This document shows positions 44,819 through 55,004 of a stretch of 64,000 bases of DNA, one piece after another. Location of the stretch: contig NZ_QOAZ01000017.1 of NCBI RefSeq assembly GCF_003574675.1, positions 1 through 64,000 of the forward strand, given 5' to 3'. The stretch's first letter is position 1. Every line of letters begins with the position of its first letter. This stretch comes from Azohydromonas sediminis. GTDB taxonomy: Bacteria; Pseudomonadota; Gammaproteobacteria; Burkholderiales; Burkholderiaceae_C. Both the position numbers and the translations under genes were made by a program. The notes beneath the pieces are model-generated. The model was not told the origin of the DNA and did no database searches. It worked only from the letters and a program-made list of their open reading frames with translations.

Positions 44819-46834
44819 TCAGGGCAGTTCGTCGTTGGCCGGCGGCGCGTCGGCCGGCCGTGGCCCGATCGGTGGGCCCAGCCGTGCCTTCAGCGACGGC
44901 GGCTCGCTGCCGAGCACGACGGCATAGTAGGCCGCGTTCGACAGCACCTTCTTGACGTAGTCGCGGGTTTCGTTGAACGGGATCGTCTCGGCCCACATCG
45001 CCGGCTCGAGTTCGGGCCCGTCGCGCCAGCGCCGCGGCCGTCCGGGCCCGGCGTTGTACGCCGCGGTGGCCAGCGCCGGCGAGCCGCCGAAGTCGTCGAG
45101 CACGAGCCGCAGGTAGGTGGTGCCCAGCCGCAGGTTGGTCTGCAAGTCGTCGATCATCTGCGGCGTGTACGTCAGGCCGAGGCGGCGTGCGACCCAGCGT
45201 GCGGTGGCCGGCATCACCTGCATCAGTCCCGAGGCGCCGACGCCCGAGCGTGCGTCGGTCACGAAGCGCGATTCCTGGCGGATCAGGCCGTAGACCAGGG
45301 CCGGGTCGAGGCCGGCATCGCGCGCGCGCTCGACGACGGCGTCGCGAAACGGCGTCGGGAAGCGCTGCGCGAGGTCGACCTCGGCGCGCGTGCGCTCGCT
45401 GGTGTTGATGCAGCGGTCCCACACGGCGCGCGAGCACGCCAGGTGCGCCGCGGCGAGCAGCTCGCGGTCGCCCATGCCGATCAGCGAGAAGTTCCACTCG
45501 CGCACGCCCTCGCTGCGCAGGCCCAGCGCGAGCGCGTGCAGCGCGCGCGCGAGCCCGGGGTGGCGCTGCGCGGCCGCGCGCTCGGCGGCGCTCAGCGGTG
45601 CCGGCGCCGGCGGCACCGCCGGCGTGCGCCCGAGGTCCTCGGCGGCGAGCTTGCCGTAAAAGTGCATCTGCCCGGCGATCGACGCCAGCGCCTGCCGCGC
45701 CGCGCTGCGCTGGGCCTCGCCGGCCTCGCCGTCGGCGGCCAGCGCGAGGTCGGCGCGCGCGCCCCAGTAGACCCACGCCGGGTCGCTGCGTGCGGCCGGC
45801 GTCATCGCGTCGATCGCCTGGCGCACTGCGTCCCAGCGCGTGGGCTTGCTGCGCAGCGCCGCGCGCACCTGCCAGGCCAGCGTGTCGTCCGACCACGCGC
45901 TGGCGCCGTCGCCGGCACGTTCGGCATAGGCGCGCGCCTGGGCGTACCGCTCGAGCGCCTGCGGCTGCAGCCGCAGCGCCGTCCAGCGCGCCGTCTGTGC
46001 CCAGGCCCACGCGGCGGCCTCGGGCTCGAGCCGGCCGGCGAGTCCGGCCTCGAGGCGGCGCGCCGCCCGCTCGGCGTCGAGCGCGGCCAGCCGCGCGAGC
46101 GCGAGCACGTCCAGGCCGTCGGGGCGGCGGCCGAGCGGTGTGCGGTCCAGCGTCGCTTCGGGCTGGTCCCACCAGTTCGCGTCGGCGCCGCGCACCGGCG
46201 GCGCGAGCAGCGTGAGCGCCTGCCGCGCAGCGGCGGCGCGCTGCTGCTCGGTGGCCAGCCGCGCTTTGCGCCACACGTCGGCGGGGCCGAACACGCCGGC
46301 GGCCAGCAGCGTGCGCGCGAGCAGGTGGCAGCCGTCGTCGGCGTCGCGCTGGGCGAACCAGGCCGCGCGCGCGGCGTCGCCGACGTCGCGGCCCTCGAGG
46401 TGCGCAGCCACCAGCGCGTAGCACGCGACCTGGCGGTCGTCGTTCATGCGAAAGCGCGGCAGGTCGCGCCGGAAGTCGTCCCAGTCGCGGCGGCGGCCGA
46501 GTTCGAGCAGCCAGTCGTTGCGCAGCCGGTCCTCGACGTAGGTGTCGGGCCAGCGCGCGTAGAAGGCCTCGACTTCGTCGGCCGTGACTTCACGCAGCCG
46601 GCGGCTGAGCTCCCAGTAGTCGACCCAGGGCGCGAGCGGGTGCTTCAGCGGCTCGATGCGGCGCTTGGCGTCGGCGAGCGCGCGCGCGTCGCCCTTGCGC
46701 AGCGCCTCGCGCGCGTCGAGGACGATGCGGTCGCCGGGCGTGGCCGGCTGGGCGATGGCGGTGGCGGCGCACGCCGCCGCCGCGAAGACCGTCGCAACGC
46801 GTGCGAGACACCGATGAAACGTCTTCCACTGCAT
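44819..46834 (-). CDS. slt: soluble lytic murein transglycosylase
   Basis: Slt cleaves glycan strands of peptidoglycan to 1,6-anhydro products in the periplasm. The 671-residue protein has a signal peptide (MQWKTFHRCLARVATVFAAA...AIAQ), a long alpha-superhelical U domain rich in Ala/Arg, and a C-terminal GEWL-like domain with the catalytic Glu in LVYGLIRQESRFVTDARSG, then VGASGLMQVMPATARWVA and ATAAYNAGPGRPRRW. The start is the ATG at 46834; the frame is open further upstream without conserved features. It heads the slt-NDUFA9-cca run. Confidence 0.96.
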   Translation of the reverse strand: MQWKTFHRCLARVATVFAAAACAATAIAQPATPGDRIVLDAREALRKGDARALADAKRRIEPLKHPLAPWVDYWELSRRLREVTADEVEAFYARWPDTYVEDRLRNDWLLELGRRRDWDDFRRDLPRFRMNDDRQVACYALVAAHLEGRDVGDAARAAWFAQRDADDGCHLLARTLLAAGVFGPADVWRKARLATEQQRAAAARQALTLLAPPVRGADANWWDQPEATLDRTPLGRRPDGLDVLALARLAALDAERAARRLEAGLAGRLEPEAAAWAWAQTARWTALRLQPQALERYAQARAYAERAGDGASAWSDDTLAWQVRAALRSKPTRWDAVRQAIDAMTPAARSDPAWVYWGARADLALAADGEAGEAQRSAARQALASIAGQMHFYGKLAAEDLGRTPAVPPAPAPLSAAERAAAQRHPGLARALHALALGLRSEGVREWNFSLIGMGDRELLAAAHLACSRAVWDRCINTSERTRAEVDLAQRFPTPFRDAVVERARDAGLDPALVYGLIRQESRFVTDARSGVGASGLMQVMPATARWVARRLGLTYTPQMIDDLQTNLRLGTTYLRLVLDDFGGSPALATAAYNAGPGRPRRWRDGPELEPAMWAETIPFNETRDYVKKVLSNAAYYAVVLGSEPPSLKARLGPPIGPRPADAPPANDELP

Positions 46835-47094
46835 GGCATCGACCCCGTGGCAATGTAACGCACACCCCCGGCGCGGCGGTGACGGGGGGGCGAAGGTACG
46901 GTGCGCCCAAGCCGTGGTGTAGCGCATCGGCGTCGCACCCGCCACGGCGAAAAGCGCGGCGCCGCGGGCGCGCCGGCGGCGATCACGGGCGTGGCGGCGG
47001 CGCAGCCCCTTGCGTCGAGCAGCCGCGGGTCGGCGGCTCGAGCCGCGCGGCCGCGGCCGAGGGCGCCGGCGATGCGCGCGACAATGCGGGCACG

Positions 47095-47700
47095 ATGTCG
47101 TCCGCTGAATCCCGTCCGCTGCCGCCGCTCGAGCCGTCACGCGACAAGGCGCTGCTGCGCCGCCAGCTGCAGGCCGAGCGTCAGGCACTGATCGACCGCC
47201 ACCAGCGCGCCGCGCACCTGCAGGAGGTGCTGCGCGTGTGGCTGATCCACCGCCCCGAGACGGCGATCGGTGCGTACTGGCCGATCAAGGGCGAGTTCGA
47301 CGCGCTGCCGGCGCTGTACCGCTGGAGCGAGGCCGAGCCGGGGCGGCGCATCGGCCTGCCGGTGATCGACCGCGCGACCCGGCAGTTGCGCTTCCACGTC
47401 TGGTACCCCGGCTGCCCGATGGAGGAAGACGCCTACGGCATCCCGAAGCCGAAGGACACCGAGCGCTTCGAGCCGTCGCTGCTGCTGGTGCCGTGCGTGG
47501 GTTTCGGCCCACGCGGCGTGCGGCTGGGCTACGGCGGCGGCTTCTACGACCGCACGCTCGCGGCGCTCGCGCCGCGGCCCTTCACTGTCGGCGTCGCCTA
47601 CAGCCACGGCTTCATCCCGTGGCTGCTCGCCGAGCCGCACGACGTGCCGCTCGACGCCATCCTCACCGAGGAAGGCGTCGCGTGGCAGCGCGACGAATAG
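47095..47700 (+). CDS. fau: 5-formyltetrahydrofolate cyclo-ligase
   Basis: This enzyme (also called YgfA/MTHFS) recycles 5-formyl-THF to 5,10-methenyl-THF with ATP. The 201-residue protein has RDKALLRRQLQAERQAL at the N-terminus, IGAYWPIKGEFDALPAL in the folate-binding part, IPKPKDTERFEPSLLLVPCVGFGPRGVRLGYGGGFYDRTL (cited in parts) with the ATP-binding glycine-rich loop, and DVPLDAILTEEGV near the end. A GACAAT box (47080-47085) lies nine bases ahead of the ATG. It diverges from slt and converges on ompW. Confidence 0.95.
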   Translation: MSSAESRPLPPLEPSRDKALLRRQLQAERQALIDRHQRAAHLQEVLRVWLIHRPETAIGAYWPIKGEFDALPALYRWSEAEPGRRIGLPVIDRATRQLRFHVWYPGCPMEEDAYGIPKPKDTERFEPSLLLVPCVGFGPRGVRLGYGGGFYDRTLAALAPRPFTVGVAYSHGFIPWLLAEPHDVPLDAILTEEGVAWQRDE

Positions 47701-47721
47701 GCGCCGCGCCGCCTTGCGGCG

Positions 47722-48345
47722 TCAGAAGCGCTTGCCGAAGCCGATGCCGACGAGCAGCGGATCGATCTTGAACGTCCCGACCTTCGTCCCGAACGACGAC
47801 ACCTCGGTCTTGATCTGCACCTTCTTGACGTCAACGTTGAACAGCCAGCCGCCGCCCAGCGGCACGTCGACACCAGCGCCGATCGCCAGTCCGAAGCTGT
47901 CGCGCTTGAGGCTCGGGTCGAGCGCGGCCTCGACTGCAGGGTCGAACTTGACGCTCGTCAGGTTCGTGTAGTTGATGCCGAGGCCGACGTAGGGCCGCCA
48001 GCCCATGCCGGTGAAGTGGTACTGCAGCGACAGCGTCGGCGGCAGGTGCTTGATCGAGCCGATCTTGGTGTCGCCGGAGCGCACGTTGTGAGACTGCGGG
48101 TAGGTCAGGATCAGCTCGGCCGCCAGGTTCGGCGTGAAGAAGTAGGTGATGTCGACCTCGGGGAACGCCTTGTCGTTGACGCTCAGGTCGAGACCGGTGT
48201 TGTCCTTGTTGGCCGGGTCCAGGTACAGCGCGCGCGCCCGCACGATCCAGTTGCCGCTGTCCTGGGCGTGCACCGGTGCGACGGCAGCGGTGGCGGCAAT
48301 GGCCGCGGCCGCGAGGGCGACGGCGCGCGCAGTGGCTTTTTTCAT
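47722..48345 (-). CDS. ompW: OmpW family outer membrane protein
   Basis: OmpW is an eight-stranded outer membrane beta-barrel that takes up small hydrophobic molecules. The 207-residue precursor has a signal peptide (MKKATARAVALAAAAIAATAA...VHAQ), then NWIVRARALYLDPANK, DITYFFTPNLAAELILTYPQ, the GSIKHLPPTLSLQYHF block and GWRPYVGLGINYTNL, which are OmpW hallmarks, and ends in Phe as outer membrane barrels do (GIGFGKRF). AGGA precedes the ATG at 48345; an alternative ATG lies four codons upstream. Single gene, with 125 bases to metF upstream. Confidence 0.95.
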   Translation of the reverse strand: MKKATARAVALAAAAIAATAAVAPVHAQDSGNWIVRARALYLDPANKDNTGLDLSVNDKAFPEVDITYFFTPNLAAELILTYPQSHNVRSGDTKIGSIKHLPPTLSLQYHFTGMGWRPYVGLGINYTNLTSVKFDPAVEAALDPSLKRDSFGLAIGAGVDVPLGGGWLFNVDVKKVQIKTEVSSFGTKVGTFKIDPLLVGIGFGKRF

Positions 48346-48470
48346 GGTGTTCCTCATCAGCAGAGTCGGGGGTTGTGGCCGGATGGCTCGACGACCATTG
48401 GAGCCGTCACCCGCCTCGCGCACCTTGCGCTTCGTCAACGCCGCGACACTGCTGTGGCCCGCGTGCGACG

Positions 48471-49319
48471 CTACAGCCCGAGCCGGCGGCAGATCTCGAG
48501 CGTCGGGCCCGCCTGGTTCATCGTGTAGAAGTGCAGCCCCGGCACACCGGCGGTCGTCAGCTGGTCGACGAGGTCGGTGACGACGTCGAGGCCGAACGCG
48601 CGGATCGACTCGACGTCGTCGCCGAAGCCCTGCAGGCGCAGGCGGATCCAGCGCGGGATCTCGGTGCCGCAGTTGTCGGCGAAGCGGATGATGCCGCTGG
48701 CGTTCGTGATCGGCATGATCCCGGGCACGATCGGGATGTCGACGCCGAGCGCGTGCGCCTCGTCGACGAAGCGGAAGTACGCGTCGCTGTTGAAGAACAT
48801 CTGCGTGATCGCGCTGTCGGCGCCGGCGCGCACCTTGGTCGCGAACGCTTTCAGATCGTCGGACGGCGTGCGTGCCTGCGGGTGCATCTCGGGGTACGCG
48901 CCGACCTCGATGTGGAAGCGCCGGCCCGTCTCGGCGCGGATGAACGCGACGAGGTCCGACGCATAGCGGAACTCGCCGAGCGCGCCGGCGCCGAAGCCGC
49001 TGGGCAGGTCGCCGCGCAGCGCGACGAGGCGGCGCACGCCGGCGGCGTCGAACTCGCGCAGCTTCGCGCGGATCGAGTCGCGGCTCGCGCCGACGCAGCT
49101 GAAGTGCGGCGCCGCGTCGACGCCTTCGGCGAGGATGTCGCGCACCGTCTGCAGCGTGCCTTCCTGCGTCGAGCCGCCGGCGCCGTAGGTCACCGAGCAG
49201 AACTCGGGCTTCAGCGCATACAGCTCGCGCCGCGCGGCGGCGAGCTTGGCCACGCCGTCGGGCGTCTTCGGCGGAAAGAACTCCAGGCTGATCGGGGTCT
49301 TGCGGGAGGGGTGGGTCAT
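48471..49319 (-). CDS. metF: methylenetetrahydrofolate reductase
   Basis: MetF is an FAD enzyme that reduces 5,10-methylene-THF to 5-methyl-THF for methionine synthesis. The 282-residue TIM barrel has ISLEFFPPKTPDGVAKL with the catalytic Glu, CSVTYGAGGSTQEGT, LVALRGDLPSG, and AITQMFFNSDAYFRFVDEA. Length is that of bacterial MetF. It is the last gene of the ahcY-tlyA-metF run, with 3 bases between the tlyA stop and its start, so it should share the SAH riboswitch control. Function links homocysteine from AhcY to remethylation. Confidence 0.97.
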   Translation of the reverse strand: MTHPSRKTPISLEFFPPKTPDGVAKLAAARRELYALKPEFCSVTYGAGGSTQEGTLQTVRDILAEGVDAAPHFSCVGASRDSIRAKLREFDAAGVRRLVALRGDLPSGFGAGALGEFRYASDLVAFIRAETGRRFHIEVGAYPEMHPQARTPSDDLKAFATKVRAGADSAITQMFFNSDAYFRFVDEAHALGVDIPIVPGIMPITNASGIIRFADNCGTEIPRWIRLRLQGFGDDVESIRAFGLDVVTDLVDQLTTAGVPGLHFYTMNQAGPTLEICRRLGL

Positions 49320-49322
49320 CGG

Positions 49323-50099
49323 TCACTCCGGCGTCCGCGGCGCGTGACGCGCCCAGACGAAGAACTCGGTGTTGCCGTCGCCGCCGCGCACCGGGCTCGC
49401 GAGCCAGCGCTGCACGGCGAGGCCGGCGTTGCGGCACGCCGCCTCGACGCGCTCGCGCACGGCGCCGTACAGCGCCGCGTCCTTCACGACGCCGCCCTTG
49501 CCGAGCTGCGCGGGCTGCAGCTCGAACTGTGGCTTGACGAGCAGCAGCAGGTCGCCGTCGGCGGCCAGCAGCGGGGCGAGTGCCGGCAGCACGTGCGCGA
49601 GCGAGATGAACGACAGGTCGCCGACGACGAGGCCGAAGCCGCCGGCGGGCATCGCGTCGCCGAGCGCGGCCGCGTCGAGGTGGCGTGCGTTGACGCCTTC
49701 GAGCGCGACGACGCGCACGTCGGCGCGCAGCCGCGGGTGCAGCTGGCCGTGGCCGACGTCGACGCCGACGACGCGCGCCGCACCGCGCGCGAGCAGCACG
49801 TCGGTGAACCCGCCGGTGCTCTGGCCGACGTCCAGCGCCGTCCTGCCGCGCACGCCGAGGCCGGTGGCGGCCAGCGCGCCGTCGAGCTTGAGCCCGCCGC
49901 GCGAGGCCCAGCGCAGCTCGGCGTCGTCGACGACTTCGATCTCGCAGCCGGCCGGCAGCTCGTCGCCGGCCTTGCGCGGGGTCGTCCACGCGCTGACGCC
50001 GTCGCGGCGCCAGCGCACCGCGCCGCGCGCGATCAGCCGCTGCGCGGCCGATCGCGTCGGGGCCAGCCCTTGCGCGACCAGCAGCTGGTCGGCGCGCAT
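49323..50099 (-). CDS. tlyA: TlyA-type rRNA 2'-O-methyltransferase with S4 domain
   Basis: TlyA proteins methylate 2'-OH of rRNA cytidines (16S C1409 and/or 23S C1920). The 258-residue protein has an N-terminal S4 RNA-binding domain (MRADQLLVAQGLAPTRSAAQRLIARGAV cited in parts) and a FtsJ-like methyltransferase domain: YVSRGGLKL-equivalent WASRGGLKLDGAL, ALDVGQSTGGFTDVLLARGA for SAM, VVGDLSFISLAHVLP and LLLVKPQFEL. It lies between ahcY and metF with 14 and 3 bases, respectively, so a SAM-dependent enzyme is co-expressed with the SAM-cycle genes. Confidence 0.93.
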   Translation of the reverse strand: MRADQLLVAQGLAPTRSAAQRLIARGAVRWRRDGVSAWTTPRKAGDELPAGCEIEVVDDAELRWASRGGLKLDGALAATGLGVRGRTALDVGQSTGGFTDVLLARGAARVVGVDVGHGQLHPRLRADVRVVALEGVNARHLDAAALGDAMPAGGFGLVVGDLSFISLAHVLPALAPLLAADGDLLLLVKPQFELQPAQLGKGGVVKDAALYGAVRERVEAACRNAGLAVQRWLASPVRGGDGNTEFFVWARHAPRTPE

Positions 50100-50113
50100 C
50101 GACGTCGCGCGGT

Positions 50114-51550
<1,437 letters not shown>

Positions 51551-51602
51551 CACGATCTCCGGTCACAGGTGCGGTGGCGCACCGCGGCCGCGCGTCGTGA
51601 CA

Positions 51603-51635
51603 GCTCACCCACGCGCAGACTCGGTGCGGGTGAGC
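51603..51635 (-). promoter_or_regulatory. competing hairpin, putative expression platform of SAH riboswitch
   Basis: On the RNA, GCTCACCC (complement of 51628-51635), which forms the 3' strand of the riboswitch closing helix, can instead pair with GGGTGAGC (complement of 51603-51610) across a 17-base loop. The two pairings are mutually exclusive, so ligand binding should free the downstream strand. How this alters ahcY expression, 53 bases further on, is inferred. Confidence 0.55.
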
Positions 51636-51714
51636 GCCGTTGCAGGGACGGGACTTTCGAGCCTGGGGCGCCGGCCGTATCGCGTGCCGGGCCTTGCAAC
51701 GCTCCTCGAAAGCG
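51626..51714 (-). promoter_or_regulatory. S-adenosylhomocysteine (SAH) riboswitch of ahcY
   Basis: The minus-strand leader of ahcY contains the conserved SAH riboswitch elements in order: GAGGAGCGTTGCAA (about 51694-51707), CCAGGCTCG (about 51658-51666) and CTGCAACGGCGCTCACC (about 51629-51645). GAGCG and TTGCA of the first pair with TGCAA and CGCTC of the last to close the structure. SAH riboswitches turn on genes that remove SAH, usually ahcY and followers in beta- and gammaproteobacteria, which is exactly the gene here. A -10 box sits just upstream. Confidence 0.93.
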
Positions 51715-51720
51715 GCCGCG

Positions 51721-51726
51721 AGTGTA
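51721..51726 (-). promoter_or_regulatory. -10 box TACACT of the ahcY operon
   Basis: On the minus strand TACACT lies seven bases before the first riboswitch helix, so transcription should begin close to 51714, right at the aptamer. No strong -35 seen. Confidence 0.55.
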
Positions 51727-51805
51727 GCAGCGCGCGTGCACGCGTGCCGGCCGGCGCGCCGAGGCCGCCTGCCGCCGGCGGGCATCGTGCACGGCGGCGC
51801 ACGCC

Positions 51806-52654
51806 TCAGCGCGCGAGCTGCTGACGCAGCTTGGGCAGGTAGGCGTCCAGAGCCGCCAGCTCCGCCGCCGTCACGGGCCGCAGCGCCGTGTTGACCACCG
51901 TCGGCGGCGCCGCGGCGTCGGGCGCATAGCGTCCCAACGCGGCGCGCAGCCGCTCGACGTCGGCGGCTGCCAGCCCCGGCCGGGCGACGTAGACGGGGCC
52001 GGGCATCGTGCCCGCGTCGGCGAGCACGCGCACCCGGCGCGGCGCGCCGGCCGGTGCGATGTCGAGCTGCGTCGCCGCCACCGCGAGCGCGTCGATCTCG
52101 CCGCGGTCGAGCGCGTACAGCGCGCTGTCGATCGCGGCCTGCGGCGCGACGCGGTAGTCGCGCTCGGCCTCGAGGCCACGTGCCTGCAGCCAGGTCATCA
52201 CGATCACGGCCGGCAGCGACAGCCGGTCGAGCACGCCGACGCTGCGCCCGCGCAGCGCCTGCGCGTCGGCCAGCGCGCTGTCATCTCGCACCAGCAGTTG
52301 CGCCGTCGTGCGCTGCAGCGTGCCGGCCAGCGGCACGAAGCCCCAGTCGACGCTGGCCAGCCGCGCGATGTGCGCCGGCACCAGCGTCAGGTCGTCGGGC
52401 TCGCGGCGCATCCGTTCGATGAGCGCCGGCACGCTGCGCGCCGTGTACAGCTCGACCGGCCGGCCGAGCTCGCGCTCGAGGTGCTCGCGCAGCGGCTTGA
52501 ACGCGGCGAGCATCGCCATCGGCGACAGGAACGGCACCAGCGCGACGCGCAGCGGCGCCGGCTGGGCGCGCACCCGCCGCGGCGCGAGCGCGGCGGCACC
52601 GAGCGCCACGGCGCAGGCGGCCACGGCGGCGGGCAGGCGGCGGCGCGCGATCAT
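51806..52654 (-). CDS. PhnD-like periplasmic substrate-binding protein
   Basis: A 282-residue periplasmic protein with a signal peptide (cleavage after RRVRAQ at about residue 32) and a PhnD/SsuA/transferrin-like binding fold: [38 protein letters not shown] (cited in parts), then [23 protein letters not shown] and [23 protein letters not shown]. No ABC permease or ATPase is next to it. Its ATG overlaps the stop of the hybrid kinase (ATGA), so it is likely the kinase's periplasmic ligand sensor. The ligand may be phosphate-, phosphonate- or oxyanion-like; unproven. Confidence 0.8.
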   Translation of the reverse strand: MIARRRLPAAVAACAVALGAAALAPRRVRAQPAPLRVALVPFLSPMAMLAAFKPLREHLERELGRPVELYTARSVPALIERMRREPDDLTLVPAHIARLASVDWGFVPLAGTLQRTTAQLLVRDDSALADAQALRGRSVGVLDRLSLPAVIVMTWLQARGLEAERDYRVAPQAAIDSALYALDRGEIDALAVAATQLDIAPAGAPRRVRVLADAGTMPGPVYVARPGLAAADVERLRAALGRYAPDAAAPPTVVNTALRPVTAAELAALDAYLPKLRQQLAR

Positions 52655-54918
52655 CGCCGCGTGCCCCGTGCGGCGGTGCGCCGGTCGATCTCGTCGAGCA
52701 GGTGGCCGACGTCGAGCGGCTTCGTCAGATAGGCGTCGAAGCCGGCGGCACGGGCGCGCTCGATGTCGGCCGGCAGCGCGTTCGCGCTCAGCGCGACGAG
52801 CGGGATCGCGCGCGTGGCCGCGTCGGCGCGCAGGCGCCGGCACAGCTCGATGCCGTCGATGCCCGGCAGGTCGATGTCGATCACCGCCAGGTCGGGCTGC
52901 AGCGAGCGCGCCAGCGCCAGTCCCGCCAGGCCGTCGCGTGCGGTGCTCAGCGTGGCGCCGGGGCGCAGCGTCATCAGCTGTTCGAACAGCGCCAGGTTCG
53001 ACGGGTTGTCCTCGACGTACAGCAGGCGCACGCCGTCGCCGCGGCGTTCGGCGGCCACCGTGGCGGCGCCGGCGGCCGGGGCCTGCGCCGGTGGCGCCGC
53101 GGCCGGCAGGTCGAAGCTGAACAGTGCGCCGGCGCCGGGCTGCGACTCGACGTGCAGCGAGCCGTTCATCAGCTCGACCAGGCGCTTCGTGATGACCAGT
53201 CCGATGCCGGTGCCGTCGACGGTTTCGCCTTCGGCCTCGAAGCGCGTGAACGGCTGGTACAGCCGCTCGAGCTGCTCGGCGGTGAAGCCGCGGCCGGTGT
53301 CGGCGACGCCGACGACGACGCGGTCACCGCGCCGGTTCGCCGTGACGGTCACGCTGCCCTGCGGGCGGTTGTACTTGACGGCGTTGGACAGCAGGTTGCC
53401 CAGCACCTGCAGCAGGCGGCGGCGGTCGGCGCGCGCCCACAGCGTCTCGTCGACGTGGTGCGCGAGCGCGACGCCGCGCTCGGCGGCCTGCGTCTGCACG
53501 AGGCCGAGTGCCTCGCCGACGACGCCGGCGAGCTGGACCGTCTCGAGCGACAGCGACATCGCGCCGGCCTCGATGCGCGAGAGGTCGAGCACCTCGTTGA
53601 TCAGCTCGAGCAGGTGCCAGCCGGCGGTCTCGATCTGGCGCACCTGTTCGCGCTGCGCCGGCGGCAGCGGCGGGCGCGCGATGCCCAGCAGCTGCGCGAA
53701 GCCGATGATCGCGTTCAGCGGCGTGCGCAGCTCGTGGCTCATGCGCGAGAGGAACTCGCTCTTGGCCTGGCTCGCGCGCTCGGCGACGTCCTTGGCCTGC
53801 TGCAGCTCGGCGGTGCGCTCGCGCACGCGGCGCTCGAGCTCCTCGTTGGCGGTGCGCAGCCGCTGCTCGGCTTCGACGTGGGTCGTGACGTCGTTGTACG
53901 TCGCGACGACGGCATACGGCGCGTGCTCGCCCTCGCGCACCAGCGGCGTCATGTTGACCGACAGCCAGCGCGATTCGCCCGCCGGCGTCACCAGCCGCTC
54001 GAGGTGATCGCGCACGACGACGCCGTCGCGCAGCGCGCGCGCGCCGGGGCGTTCGTCGGGCGTCATCTCGCGGCCGTCGGGGTGGTAGACGCGGATGCCG
54101 TAGCGCTCCGACTGCGCGACGGTGTACTGCTCGGCCGGCACGCCCAGCAGCCGCGCCGCGGCGTCGTTGATGTAGAGCACGCGCCGGTCGGCCGCGACGA
54201 CGACCAGGCCCTCGGCCATCGTGTCAATCACCGAGCGCAGGTAGGCCTCGCTGTCGCGCAGCGCCTGCATCTGCGACTGCACCGCGTGCGCCATGCGCTC
54301 GAACGCCTGCGAGACCTGCTGCACGTCGGCCAGCGCACTCGGCGCCAGCGCGACGCGGTAGTCGCCGTCGGCCACGCGCCGGCTCGCGTCGGCCAGCTGG
54401 CGCAGCCCGCGCGTGAGCCAGGTCGACGCGAGGCCCAGCAGCAGCACGCTCGCGGCGATCAGCACCGCGCCGACGGCGGCCGCGCGCTCGACGAGCGCGG
54501 CGCGCGCACGCTCGCGCGCGTCGGTGCGGATGCCCAGCTCGATCGTGCCCAGGCGCTGCCCTTCGACGACGACGGGCATCGTCAGCGGCAGCACGGCGGC
54601 GGGCTCGCCGCCCTGCGCGCGGGTGATTTCGCGACCGCTGCTGTCGAGCACTGCCAGATGGCCCAGGCCACGCGCTTCGACACTGCGCTGCACGACGGCT
54701 TCGAGCGTCGCGTAGTCGCGTGCGGCCAGCAGCGGGCCGATCGCGGCGGCGAGCAGCGGCTCGACGAGCTCGGCCTCGGCGGCGAAGCGTTCCTCGAGCG
54801 CGTCGCCCAGCAGCCGCCATGCGCTCCACGCCATCAGCGTCAACGCCGCGACGAGCACGACGATCGTGCCGATCAGCATCTGGGCGCGCAGCGAGCGCAG
54901 CATCGCGGGGCGCGGCAT
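52651..54918 (-). CDS. hybrid sensor histidine kinase (HAMP-PAS-HisKA-HATPase-REC)
   Basis: The 755-residue inner-membrane kinase has helix 1 (about 13-35), a periplasmic domain (about 36-146), helix 2 (about 147-167), HAMP, a PAS domain ([31 protein letters not shown] cited in parts), a coiled coil and HisKA with the phosphorylated His in [14 protein letters not shown] (about residue 394). HATPase boxes are [23 protein letters not shown] and [10 protein letters not shown]-terminal receiver has [13 protein letters not shown] and the acceptor Asp in [12 protein letters not shown] (about 681). No separate regulator is adjacent. It is coupled to a PhnD-like protein downstream. Confidence 0.95.
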   Translation of the reverse strand: MPRPAMLRSLRAQMLIGTIVVLVAALTLMAWSAWRLLGDALEERFAAEAELVEPLLAAAIGPLLAARDYATLEAVVQRSVEARGLGHLAVLDSSGREITRAQGGEPAAVLPLTMPVVVEGQRLGTIELGIRTDARERARAALVERAAAVGAVLIAASVLLLGLASTWLTRGLRQLADASRRVADGDYRVALAPSALADVQQVSQAFERMAHAVQSQMQALRDSEAYLRSVIDTMAEGLVVVAADRRVLYINDAAARLLGVPAEQYTVAQSERYGIRVYHPDGREMTPDERPGARALRDGVVVRDHLERLVTPAGESRWLSVNMTPLVREGEHAPYAVVATYNDVTTHVEAEQRLRTANEELERRVRERTAELQQAKDVAERASQAKSEFLSRMSHELRTPLNAIIGFAQLLGIARPPLPPAQREQVRQIETAGWHLLELINEVLDLSRIEAGAMSLSLETVQLAGVVGEALGLVQTQAAERGVALAHHVDETLWARADRRRLLQVLGNLLSNAVKYNRPQGSVTVTANRRGDRVVVGVADTGRGFTAEQLERLYQPFTRFEAEGETVDGTGIGLVITKRLVELMNGSLHVESQPGAGALFSFDLPAAAPPAQAPAAGAATVAAERRGDGVRLLYVEDNPSNLALFEQLMTLRPGATLSTARDGLAGLALARSLQPDLAVIDIDLPGIDGIELCRRLRADAATRAIPLVALSANALPADIERARAAGFDAYLTKPLDVGHLLDEIDRRTAARGTRR

Positions 54919-55004
54919 CGGTCAGGTGGGTGCGATTGTGGCGCCGGCCGCCGCGCCCGGACAGTGATGCATGCGGCGCCGCGGCGGTGCGCCGCCGCAC
55001 GTGT

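Noticed and set aside
47033-47046. GCGGCTCGAGCCGC, a 14-base perfect palindrome before fau
   Set aside because: It has no spacer and only G/C-rich letters around an XhoI-like centre; such words are common by chance at this GC content.
47707-47721. Hairpin CGCCGC-CTT-GCGGCG between fau and ompW as a terminator
   Set aside because: The stem is short and neither strand has a following T-run; it also touches the ompW stop codon.
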